From Corynebacterium sp. (GTDB taxonomy: Bacteria; Actinomycetota; Actinomycetes; Mycobacteriales; Mycobacteriaceae), in NCBI RefSeq assembly GCF_030530965.1, contig NZ_JAUMTY010000005.1, positions 67,826 through 76,206 of the forward strand: DNA of 8,381 nt, read 5' to 3'. Numbering within the stretch: the stretch's first letter is position 1; every line of letters begins with the position of its first letter. A model generated the notes under the pieces. That model searched no databases, was not told the DNA's origin, and was given only the letters and a program-made list of their open reading frames with translations. The position numbers and the translations under genes were made by a program. This document shows positions 1 through 6,179 of this stretch, one piece after another.

Positions 1-260
1 TAAGCGACGACGGGTATGCAGTCCGGCTTGTATTCCGCGAGGGAATCAATAACCGACGCGTCTTTTAACGTGGAAGTCTTAATGACAGGGATGTCGTGCG
101 CTTCGGCAATCTCAGCAACAGGGCTGGGATAGAGCCGACGACCACGGCCACGAGGGGCGTCGGGACGCGTTAAAACGGCAACGACGTCGTGATGTGAATC
201 AAGCAGTGCTTGTAAAGCAGTCGCTGCTGGCGTCGGGGTTCCTGCAAAAACAACGCGCAT
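1..260 (-). CDS. fmt: Methionyl-tRNA formyltransferase, N-terminal part (cut by window edge)
   Basis: Adds a formyl group from 10-formyl-tetrahydrofolate to Met on initiator tRNA in the cytoplasm, so that translation can start with fMet. Only the first 86 codons are present; the reading frame is open to the left edge. The visible part starts MRVVFAGTPTPAA, the typical Fmt N-terminal beta-strand and glycine turn, and continues with TRPDAPRGRGRRL followed by SPVAEIA (about residues 32-53), a conserved early Fmt stretch. It ends in PVVA plus the first two bases of a codon, fitting the family's PVVAYG. The ATG at 260-258 shares its A with the last base of the def TAA stop (TAATG), and a GGAG lies 10 bases upstream inside def, so the two genes are probably translationally coupled. 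The pairing with def is a classic one, since def removes the formyl group that fmt adds. The folate-binding and C-terminal tRNA-binding parts are outside the window. Confidence 0.95.
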   Translation of the reverse strand, partial: MRVVFAGTPTPAATALQALLDSHHDVVAVLTRPDAPRGRGRRLYPSPVAEIAEAHDIPVIKTSTLKDASVIDSLAEYKPDCIPVVA

Positions 261-796
261 TAGTTCTTTACTCCATCTTTGTCGCGGTATGCCAGCTCAG
301 GGTGTGCGAACCATTCGGCGGTACGGATTTGCGCCATCGTCTCTTTACGAATCTCTGGCTCCAGCCTGCGCATGTACATCACCCCGTCGAGGTGATCGGT
401 TTCATGCTGGATGCAGCGTGCCAGAATACCGTCGGCTGAAAACGACACTGGGTCCCCGTCGACAGTCTGCCCGGTGACGGAAACGTTCATCCATCGTCGA
501 GTATCGGCGTGGATCGACGGAACAGAAAGACAGCCCTCCGGCCCATATTGGGTTTCATCGCCCTCGTGTTCCCACACCGGGTTAACGATGTGACCGCGTC
601 TGCCCCCACAGTTATAGACGAAGACTCGCCGCAAAACCCCTACCTGATTCGCCGCAAGACCAGCACCCCGGTAGTGATCCATGGTTTCCATCATGTCGTC
701 GACGAGGATCCGCAATGGCTCCTCAAAGTCGGTGACCGGTTCTGCCGGTGTTGTCAATACGGGGTCTCCAAAAATTCGGATACGACGAAGACTCAT
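260..796 (-). CDS. def: Peptide deformylase
   Basis: Removes the N-formyl group from the first Met of nascent proteins as they leave the ribosome; a metal-dependent (usually Fe2+) hydrolase. At 178 residues it has normal length. All three signature motifs are intact: motif 1 GAGLAANQVG (residues 44-53, with catalytic Gln51), motif 2 EGCLS (87-91, metal ligand Cys89) and motif 3 QHETDHLDG (130-138, metal ligands His131 and His135, general acid/base Glu132). The N-terminus MSLRRIRIFGDPVL matches the usual start of actinobacterial Def, supporting the ATG at 796. A GGGAG lies 12 bases upstream, a slightly long spacing. The 123 bases up to priA carry no convincing promoter. The stop codon overlaps the fmt start by one base. 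The C-terminal tail after the catalytic helix (about residues 150-178) is of ordinary length. I see nothing odd in the catalytic core. Confidence 0.97.
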   Translation of the reverse strand: MSLRRIRIFGDPVLTTPAEPVTDFEEPLRILVDDMMETMDHYRGAGLAANQVGVLRRVFVYNCGGRRGHIVNPVWEHEGDETQYGPEGCLSVPSIHADTRRWMNVSVTGQTVDGDPVSFSADGILARCIQHETDHLDGVMYMRRLEPEIRKETMAQIRTAEWFAHPELAYRDKDGVKN

Positions 797-919
797 AACG
801 ACGCAACACTCCCAACAGCGGCAATAAACGACAACTAACGACTATGCGGTGAAGATGGCTCACAACAGCAAGCATGTGTGAATGATGCCACTCACCAGCG
901 ACATAAACGCGGTCATAGT
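797..919 (-). other. priA-def intergenic spacer, no clear promoter or terminator
   Basis: A 123-base gap between the priA stop and the def start. Near def there are three copies of AACGAC on the plus strand (positions 797-802, 826-831 and 836-841). I find no hairpin followed by a T-run, and no -35/-10 pair with good spacing. An 18-codon frame opens 3 bases after the priA stop but has no ribosome binding site. Whether def-fmt has its own promoter here or depends on read-through from priA cannot be decided from the sequence. Confidence 0.5.
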
Positions 920-3046
920 TTAGCCGATGTGAATGGGGTCCACGATCACCCGAATAGCTAAGTCCACCTTATTCACGGCGGCTTTAATTCGTGCAGCACG
1001 CAGCGCTGAACCCAACGCGAGCGGCCCATGGCTCGTATCCGCCCGGATGAGCAGCCGAAGACAGTCCTGCGCTGGCGTGTTAGCGGGAGGATCTATTCCC
1101 GGTGGCAGCGGAACCGGTCCGAGAAACTGGGAATCCGGGGGGACATCGATAAGACGCCTGAATTGCGAAATATCGTGCTCTGTTCCATCAATGGCCGCCA
1201 TATGTACGGCGGGCGAAAACCCAGCTTCCCGTCGGTGCTCCAGCTCGATAGCGGCAGCACCGACGGGGTCCCACCGGATCAATGACTGAACCACCGGCGT
1301 CTGCGAATCGGCAACCACAACGACTTCTCCCCCGTCGTGATGCGACTCGACCAAGGACGCGACATCGAGCCATGATGTGAGCGCCTCCTCATGAGCACGA
1401 ACATCTTCACGCTTCAACTCGGACCACGTATCAAGAATGACGGCGGCTCCGAATTTCTTGTCCTCGGCGACGGGAGCAGAGCCTGGCGTAGCGATCACGA
1501 GGCTCGGCTCGTCCGGGATAGATGCGACGATGTTGTCCCCCGTACTGACGACGACGGGGATGCCGGGGAATGAGCGCCCCAATTCTTCAGCGGTACGGTC
1601 CGCCCCGACGACCACCGCGCGGATCCTCGTCGAGCCGCAATTGTCACAGCGAAAAGACGGATCAGGCCGCCCGCACCAGCGACACGTTGGGTAACCCGCA
1701 TCAGATGCTTGCTCACTAGCAGGAGACGTAGCAGTTCCTTGTGCTGTCTGGCCTGGCAGACCTAGTGGCCCGTTACAGTATCGGCACCGTGCTGGCTCGC
1801 CGCAGCGTTGGCATGCCAGCGTCGGAACATACCCTTTTCGAGGAACATGGATGAGCGCGGAACGTCCGCGACGATGGCTGGACCGTATCGCCTCAAAGGC
1901 AACATGTGGAATTCGGGCACGTTTCGCCGCCGGGTCTTTTGCCAGCTCAAAGTCCGTGTCGCCGATGGCTCGAATCCGGGGCATGGCGGCACGGATAGCC
2001 TCCCGTGACGACACTAAATTGTGCGCCCACCCGGATTCGACGAGGAGTTGGGCTTCCGCTGTTCGCCCGACGCTCCCCACTATCATCGCTGCTTTCTCAA
2101 TACTCGCCCGTAGCGTCAAAACCTCACGGGCGTGGACGTAGGGGGCTCGCGGGTCGACGAGGTTGTCGTCGCCGTCGTCGAGAATAACGATGAGGGACAG
2201 ATTTTTGACGGGAGCGAACGCGGCTCCTCGTGTGCCGACCACCACCCGATTGACCCCGTGAAGGATGTCGATAAATCGACGGTAACGGGCGTGGCGGCCC
2301 AGGCTCGCAGTTAATTGTGTCCACTGGCGGGAGCTGAGCACCTCTTTGAGAGCATGAGAGAGGCGGTTAATGGTTCGCTGATCAGGAACGATGATGAGAA
2401 CTCCGCTCCCACCGCGAGCGGTTTGTGCTGCCAGTTGAGCAATGCGCATGGGCCACTCATCCCCCGGCGCGATCTGCCATACTGCTCGGGGAGCTTCGCC
2501 GCGCAGCACGGCCTTCACGAAGGATGGTCCGAATCGATAGCGTGACCAGGCCTCGTCGAGGGCCGCATTGTCGTCGGCGTTGTTATCCGTTGCGTTGCCG
2601 GCGTCGGTGTTGCCGTTATCGGAGTCAGCGGCAGACCCCCATGGATCATCCCCGTGCTCTATAGCTTCAAGGGCTGCTTTTTCTGCAGTGGCATGACGGG
2701 GCGGAATGGACGACCGAATAATGTCCGACCGCAATCCGCCGTACCGCTGCGCCAAGGTATAAACCAGAGTCCGGAATGTTTCAGGCGCAACGACTTCCCG
2801 GCTAATCACCCGATCGATCCACGAGAGACGACCGGCGTGATCGGACTCATCCTCGCGCGACAACACCAGGGCATCAGTGAGCCGACCTGAAAAGTGGACT
2901 CGCACCATGACCCCAGGTTTGACGTCCTCATCCACGACTGCATCAACCAGGTAGTCGAATTCGCGGTCGAGGTGCGCCACCTTGAGAAGCGGAAGCACCC
3001 GAGCCACGGGGCGCTCGGGTGCAGGGGTATGGGGCGAAATAGACAC
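920..3046 (-). CDS. priA: PriA-family primosomal protein N', actinobacterial type without helicase motifs
   Basis: PriA recognises stalled or collapsed replication forks and helps reload the replicative helicase. This 708-residue protein keeps the family architecture: an N-terminal fork/3'-end binding domain (about 15-120), a helicase-like core, a zinc module and a C-terminal domain ending LAIRVIVDPIHIG. Eight cysteines in four CxxC pairs (412/415, 421/424, 455/458, 467/470) form the two zinc sites. The Walker A GxTGSGKT is absent: the aligned place reads WQIAPGDEWPMRIAQ (190-204). The DEEH-type Walker B is replaced by ILDDGDDN (288-295). Actinobacterial PriA proteins are known to lack recognisable helicase motifs, so this is family-typical and not decay, but active unwinding is unlikely. 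There is a polar Asp/Asn/Ala-rich stretch at about 131-163, and an Ala/Ser/Thr-rich insertion at about 428-450 lengthens the spacing between zinc pairs compared with E. coli. It starts with GTG at 3046, with AGGA 7 bases upstream. Confidence 0.93.
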   Translation of the reverse strand: MSISPHTPAPERPVARVLPLLKVAHLDREFDYLVDAVVDEDVKPGVMVRVHFSGRLTDALVLSREDESDHAGRLSWIDRVISREVVAPETFRTLVYTLAQRYGGLRSDIIRSSIPPRHATAEKAALEAIEHGDDPWGSAADSDNGNTDAGNATDNNADDNAALDEAWSRYRFGPSFVKAVLRGEAPRAVWQIAPGDEWPMRIAQLAAQTARGGSGVLIIVPDQRTINRLSHALKEVLSSRQWTQLTASLGRHARYRRFIDILHGVNRVVVGTRGAAFAPVKNLSLIVILDDGDDNLVDPRAPYVHAREVLTLRASIEKAAMIVGSVGRTAEAQLLVESGWAHNLVSSREAIRAAMPRIRAIGDTDFELAKDPAAKRARIPHVAFEAIRSSHRRGRSALIHVPRKGYVPTLACQRCGEPARCRYCNGPLGLPGQTAQGTATSPASEQASDAGYPTCRWCGRPDPSFRCDNCGSTRIRAVVVGADRTAEELGRSFPGIPVVVSTGDNIVASIPDEPSLVIATPGSAPVAEDKKFGAAVILDTWSELKREDVRAHEEALTSWLDVASLVESHHDGGEVVVVADSQTPVVQSLIRWDPVGAAAIELEHRREAGFSPAVHMAAIDGTEHDISQFRRLIDVPPDSQFLGPVPLPPGIDPPANTPAQDCLRLLIRADTSHGPLALGSALRAARIKAAVNKVDLAIRVIVDPIHIG

Positions 3047-3084
3047 GGCTACATCCTAATGGAGTCGGCGACTACCCCACTTCG

Positions 3085-3120
3085 CGCTAAATGGGATTAG
3101 CCCGGTCCACCTATTTAGCG
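3085..3120. repeat. Inverted repeat between metK and priA (CGCTAAAT ... ATTTAGCG)
   Basis: A perfect 8-base inverted repeat with arms at 3085-3092 and 3113-3120 and a 20-base spacer. Read as plus-strand RNA the stem extends by three more pairs (one G-U and two G-C); read as minus-strand RNA there is an A-C mismatch and then two G-C pairs. No T-run follows on either side, so it does not look like a standard intrinsic terminator. It could be a processing or stabilising hairpin at the 3' end of the metK transcript, or a protein-binding site. Confidence 0.55.
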
Positions 3121-3134
3121 TGCTACTTAGCGTG
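3115..3134. repeat. Tandem direct repeat TTAGCGTG at the metK stop codon
   Basis: Two perfect 8-base copies of TTAGCGTG at 3115-3122 and 3127-3134, separated by CTAC (12-base period). The second copy contains the metK stop codon. The first overlaps the right arm of the neighbouring inverted repeat, so the core GCTAA/TTAGC occurs three times within 50 bases. This is a visible sequence pattern whose function is unknown. Confidence 0.6.
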
Positions 3135-4329
3135 AAATAGCGGCTTTGAGGTCGTCCACCCTATCCAACCGCTCCCACGGCAGGTCGACGTCCGTTCGGC
3201 CAAAGTGGCCATATGCGGCAGTTTGCGCATAAATCGGCCGCTTGAGGTCCAGTTCGCGGATAATCGCTGCCGGCCGGAGGTCAAACACTTTTTGCACGGC
3301 CTCTTGGATTGCTGAGATCGGCTCTTTCTCCGTGCCAAAGGTCTCAACATACAACCCCACCGGATTTGCGCGCCCAATCGCGTAGGCGACCTGCACCTCG
3401 CACCGATCCGCTAATCCAGCGGCAACGATATTCTTTGCGACCCACCGCATCGCGTAGGCAGCGGAACGGTCAACCTTGCTCGGGTCTTTGCCGGAGAACG
3501 CTCCACCACCATGACGAGCCATACCGCCGTAGGTATCGACGATAATCTTGCGCCCTGTGAGGCCGGCGTCGCCCATGGGTCCACCGACGACGAAGGAACC
3601 GGATGGATTGATCAACACGGTGAGTTCGTCGTCGACGAGGTTCTCCACCCCGGCGTCCTTAATGACTGGGGTGATGACATTCGTGCGCAACTGTTCTTCC
3701 AGCCATTGCCGAGAAACGCCCGGATCGTGCTGCGTGGAAATAACGATGGTGTCAATACGAATCGGGTTATTGTCATCGTCGTACGCGAGGGTGACCTGCG
3801 TTTTCCCGTCCGGACGAAGATGCGGAACGATATCGTCTTTGCGCACCGCCGTAAGACGCCGCGCGAGCCGATGCGCAAGGGCGATCGGCAGCGGCATATA
3901 TTCGGGGGTTTCGTTGGTGGCGTATCCGAACATGAGGCCCTGGTCGCCAGCGCCTGCACGGTCATCGTCCTCAACTTCAGCCCCGTCGCGCGCCTCAAGT
4001 GCGGTATCGACACCCGCGCCGATCTCTAACGACTGTTCACCAATGGAGACGGATACACCGCACGTTGCCCCGTCGAAACCCATATCGGAGGATAGAAAGC
4101 CGATGTTCCGGAGTGTTTGCCGGACCAGGCTGGGAATTTCTACGTATCCGCGGCACCGAACTTCACCGACGACATGTACTTGTCCTGTCGTCACGACGGT
4201 TTCTACAGCGACGTGGCTATCGGGATCCACTGCGAGCATGGCGTCCAAAATCGAATCGGAGATTGCGTCGCAAATCTTATCTGGATGTCCCTCGGTGACA
4301 GACTCGCTGGTGAATAGTCGTTGAGTCAC
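3127..4329 (-). CDS. metK: S-adenosylmethionine synthase (methionine adenosyltransferase)
   Basis: Makes S-adenosylmethionine from methionine and ATP in the cytoplasm, releasing phosphate and pyrophosphate; SAM is the main methyl donor. At 400 residues it is slightly longer than the E. coli enzyme (384), as usual in actinobacteria. Visible motifs are GHPDKICDAISDSILD (14-29, ATP/Mg site with His15 and Asp17), GEQSLEIGAGVD (97-108), the signature GAGDQGLMFGYA (126-137), a GDAGLTGRK loop (253-261) and the glycine-rich second signature GGGAFSGKD (274-282). An acidic stretch (about 112-124) in the loop before GAGDQG accounts for much of the extra length. The start is GTG at 4329; MTQRLFTSESVTEGHPDK is the standard family start, so the choice is firm. 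AAGGA lies 10 bases and GAAGGA 3 bases upstream. A McbR-like operator lies 83 bases before the start, suggesting repression when sulfur amino acids are plentiful. No SAM riboswitch is apparent in the 112-base leader. Confidence 0.97.
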   Translation of the reverse strand: MTQRLFTSESVTEGHPDKICDAISDSILDAMLAVDPDSHVAVETVVTTGQVHVVGEVRCRGYVEIPSLVRQTLRNIGFLSSDMGFDGATCGVSVSIGEQSLEIGAGVDTALEARDGAEVEDDDRAGAGDQGLMFGYATNETPEYMPLPIALAHRLARRLTAVRKDDIVPHLRPDGKTQVTLAYDDDNNPIRIDTIVISTQHDPGVSRQWLEEQLRTNVITPVIKDAGVENLVDDELTVLINPSGSFVVGGPMGDAGLTGRKIIVDTYGGMARHGGGAFSGKDPSKVDRSAAYAMRWVAKNIVAAGLADRCEVQVAYAIGRANPVGLYVETFGTEKEPISAIQEAVQKVFDLRPAAIIRELDLKRPIYAQTAAYGHFGRTDVDLPWERLDRVDDLKAAISR

Positions 4330-4365
4330 GGTTCCTTCTTCCTTGATGAGGTGGCGATACCACGT

Positions 4366-4371
4366 ATTTTA
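4366..4371 (-). promoter_or_regulatory. Possible metK -10 element (TAAAAT)
   Basis: TAAAAT on the minus strand, 37 bases before the metK GTG, in an AT-rich patch of the coaBC-metK gap. It fits the loose actinobacterial -10 consensus, but no recognisable -35 lies 16-18 bases upstream, so this is a weak call. If real, transcription would start near 4359 and the McbR-like box would lie about 50-70 bases upstream of it. Confidence 0.3.
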
Positions 4372-4411
4372 TTAGATGTTTTGTTGGATACTGTGCTGGC
4401 TGCCGATGTAA

Positions 4412-4427
4412 TAGACCAAGCTGTCTA
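4412..4427. promoter_or_regulatory. McbR-like operator upstream of metK (TAGAC-N6-GTCTA)
   Basis: The plus strand reads TAGAC-CAAGCT-GTCTA, a perfect 5+5 palindrome with a 6-base spacer. It sits 15 bases after the coaBC stop and 83 bases before the metK start. TAGAC-N6-GTCTA is the published binding motif of McbR, the TetR-type repressor of methionine and cysteine genes in Corynebacterium glutamicum, and metK is among its known targets there. The exact match to the consensus and the position at the expected target gene make this a strong inference, although the mcbR gene itself is not in the window. Confidence 0.82.
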
Positions 4428-4441
4428 GATCCTTATGTAGC

Positions 4442-5728
4442 TTAGCGCACTCGGTCCTCATAGTTCGCAACCGCATCCCACACTGAATCCGCTAAGCCAA
4501 ACTTCGATGTCGACGGGATATCGGTGACCTCTCCGTCTCGCGACAAGACCCAGCCTCGGTTCGTATTACGCCCGAACACTTTCCCCTGGCCGACGTCATT
4601 GCAGACCAATAATTCGCAGCCTTTATCCTTCAGCTTTAACTGAGCGTGCTCTAACGGGGTGTGGTTCGGGTCCCCCGTCTCTGCAGCGAAGCCAACAATG
4701 ATGGTCGGTGTAGCGCTGGTCGGAGTCGAGCTCCTGCCCTGCCTCGCATGGTCGTCTCCGGTGGTCCTCTCTTCCCGACGAGAGACAACGCTTTTGAGGA
4801 TGTCCGGGTTCTCCACCATCGACAATGTCGTGAGTGAAGTCGACTCCGCGCTCGCGGATTTCTTCATCTTCCAACCCTTTTCTTCGGCTGGACGGTAATC
4901 CGCAACCGCTGCAGCGCACACGACAATATCCGCGTCCTTATCGCGCTTCTCAACCTCCCGGTACATATCCCGGGCCGATTCCACGCGAACAACCTCAGAA
5001 CCAAGCGGAGTAGGAAGCTCATGGGTAGCACCCGCAATCACAGTCACTTCGGCACCGCGAGCAGCAGCAACCTCTGCGAGAGCAAACCCCTGTTTCCCCG
5101 ACGACCGATTGCCGACGAATCGCACGGGGTCTAAATTCTCGTGCGTCCCTCCAGCGGTGATGAGAACCCGACGTCCTTCTAAATCGCGAGGAAAATGACT
5201 CTGCCGTCGGGCTACGGACAACGCCAAGTTGACCACCTGCTCAGGCTCAGCAAAGCGGCCCGGCCCAGAATCGGGCCCCGTTAAACGCCCATGGGCAGGA
5301 TCGACAACGGTAACGCCCCGCTGGCGAAGAGTGGCAACGTTGGCCTGCGTCGCCGGATGAGTCCACATCTCGGTGTGCATCGCGGGAAAAACAACGACGG
5401 GGCACCTCGCCATTAATGCGGAGGCAGTGAGGAGATCGTCGGCCCGGCCATGAGCTAAGCGAGCGATCACATCAGCCGTTGCCGGAGCAACAATGAATAA
5501 CTCCGCGGTGTGCCCAATACTGACGTGCCGGACCTCGGGAACGCCGTCGAAAACAGATGTCGAGACAGAATTCCCAGAGAGCGCCTCCCACGTTGCACGC
5601 CCGATAAACTCCAGCGAGGTTGCTGTTGGAATGACCTGAACGTCGTGGTCTTGCTCTTTAAGTAGTCGGACGACGTGACAGGATTTAAACGCGGCAATTC
5701 CACCTGAAACACCGAGAACGATCTTCAC
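4442..5728 (-). CDS. coaBC: Bifunctional phosphopantothenoylcysteine decarboxylase / phosphopantothenate-cysteine ligase
   Basis: Catalyses two steps of coenzyme A synthesis: CTP-dependent joining of 4'-phosphopantothenate to cysteine (CoaB) and FMN-dependent decarboxylation of the product (CoaC). At 428 residues it is a full fusion. The CoaC domain (1-175) shows GVSGGIAAFK (7-16, flavin binding), active-site His68 in VRHVSIGH, PATADVIARLAHGRADDLL (82-100) and PAMHTEMW (115-122). The CoaB domain (183-428) shows ITAGGTHENLDPVRFVGNRS (190-209) followed by SGKQG, a KMKK lysine patch (287-290), ENPDIL (306-311) and VGFAAETGD (345-353). Two residues important in E. coli Dfp differ: PAMN is PAMH (His118) and the flap Cys158 is replaced in RLTGPDSGPGR (148-158). 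As I recall, mycobacterial CoaBC has the same forms. A polar Ser/Thr/Arg insert lies at about 317-341. GTG start at 5728, with GAGG 5 bases upstream. A terminator ends only 28 bases upstream. Confidence 0.95.
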   Translation of the reverse strand: MKIVLGVSGGIAAFKSCHVVRLLKEQDHDVQVIPTATSLEFIGRATWEALSGNSVSTSVFDGVPEVRHVSIGHTAELFIVAPATADVIARLAHGRADDLLTASALMARCPVVVFPAMHTEMWTHPATQANVATLRQRGVTVVDPAHGRLTGPDSGPGRFAEPEQVVNLALSVARRQSHFPRDLEGRRVLITAGGTHENLDPVRFVGNRSSGKQGFALAEVAAARGAEVTVIAGATHELPTPLGSEVVRVESARDMYREVEKRDKDADIVVCAAAVADYRPAEEKGWKMKKSASAESTSLTTLSMVENPDILKSVVSRREERTTGDDHARQGRSSTPTSATPTIIVGFAAETGDPNHTPLEHAQLKLKDKGCELLVCNDVGQGKVFGRNTNRGWVLSRDGEVTDIPSTSKFGLADSVWDAVANYEDRVR

Positions 5729-5756
5729 TGCTTCCTCAATTCAGCTGTCGCTATGC

Positions 5757-5796
5757 AAAAACCGCTGATCACACCGTGGGTGGCGTGATACAGCGG
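5757..5796 (-). terminator. Rho-independent terminator after rpoZ, just upstream of coaBC
   Basis: In the minus-strand RNA, arms at 5796-5782 and 5775-5762 pair as a 14-bp stem with one bulged U and one G-U pair: CCGCTG, bulge, then ATCACGCC against GGTGTGATCAGCGG. The loop is ACCCAC, and the hairpin is followed at once by five T residues (5761-5757). This is a textbook intrinsic terminator. It closes the mihF-gmk-rpoZ unit. Because the T-run ends 28 bases before the coaBC start, it could also act as an attenuator for any coaBC transcript that starts further upstream. Confidence 0.88.
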
Positions 5797-5832
5797 AATG
5801 CTAGGTCGATGATGAGATGAGTACGAGCGGAA

Positions 5833-5864
5833 ACATGTGCAGGCATTGGCTACCCGTCACATGT
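5833..5864. repeat. Inverted repeat ACATGTG ... CACATGT in the rpoZ-coaBC gap
   Basis: Perfect 7-base arms at 5833-5839 and 5858-5864 with an 18-base spacer, between the rpoZ stop and the terminator. No T-run follows. It may fold as a second hairpin in RNA reading towards coaBC, or be a binding site for a dimeric regulator. The function is not known. Confidence 0.5.
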
Positions 5865-5891
5865 ACCCCGCTGGCCCTCACCGTAGAACTC

Positions 5892-6179
5892 TTAGCCCTC
5901 GGTGTGGTCGAGGAGGCCGTCGTTAATCTCACGCAAAGCGATCGAGAGCGGCTTCTCACCAGGTTCGGGGGTGACAAGTGGGCCAACGAACTCAAAGACC
6001 GAGTCATCGACGCTCTTGAAGTAATCATTGATCTGGCGAGCTCGCTTAGCAGCAAAGATGACAAGGGCGTACTTTGACGACACCTTGCCCAGTAGCTCGT
6101 CAATCGGCGGGTTGGTAATACCTACCGGCGGGTCAAATACATTGTCGTCATTGACAGAAGCCAAATTAGGTGTAGTCAC
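5892..6179 (-). CDS. rpoZ: DNA-directed RNA polymerase omega subunit
   Basis: The omega subunit helps fold and assemble the beta' subunit into RNA polymerase. This 95-residue protein has the normal short actinobacterial length. The conserved core PPIDELLGKVSSKYALVIFA (24-43) followed by AKRARQIN (44-51) is the omega signature that packs against beta', and KPLSIALREINDG (76-88) is the conserved C-terminal helix. The start is GTG at 6179; the gmk stop TGA overlaps it in the form GTGA (4-base overlap), and AAAGGA lies 4 bases upstream inside the end of gmk, so translation is probably coupled to gmk. The gmk-rpoZ pair is found widely in bacteria. The strong terminator 96 bases after its stop marks the end of the unit. 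Confidence 0.97.
   Translation of the reverse strand: MTTPNLASVNDDNVFDPPVGITNPPIDELLGKVSSKYALVIFAAKRARQINDYFKSVDDSVFEFVGPLVTPEPGEKPLSIALREINDGLLDHTEG

Noticed and set aside
860..916. An 18-codon minus-strand frame (MTAFMSLVSGIIHTCLLL) starting 3 bases after the priA stop
   Set aside because: It has no Shine-Dalgarno, is very short, and could easily occur by chance. The position after a stop could allow coupling, but nothing else supports it.
3085..3120. Intrinsic terminator for metK
   Set aside because: The stem is present but AT-rich at its base, with a 20-base loop and no T-run on either strand, so it is listed only as a repeat.
3548..4324. A 258-codon open frame on the plus strand opposite metK, with others at 3511-4029 and 3999-4298
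   Set aside because: They are antisense shadows of metK, which matches its family over its full length. Their translations are rich in Arg, Ser, Pro and Thr, show no domain, and overlap one another.
4330..4441. A SAM riboswitch before metK
   Set aside because: The leader is only 112 bases and I see neither the multi-helix core nor a terminator stem. The McbR-like palindrome gives a simpler control.
5817..6077. An 86-codon plus-strand frame opposite rpoZ and the downstream gap
   Set aside because: It is largely antisense to rpoZ, which is a clear full-length omega subunit, and it has no recognisable feature.
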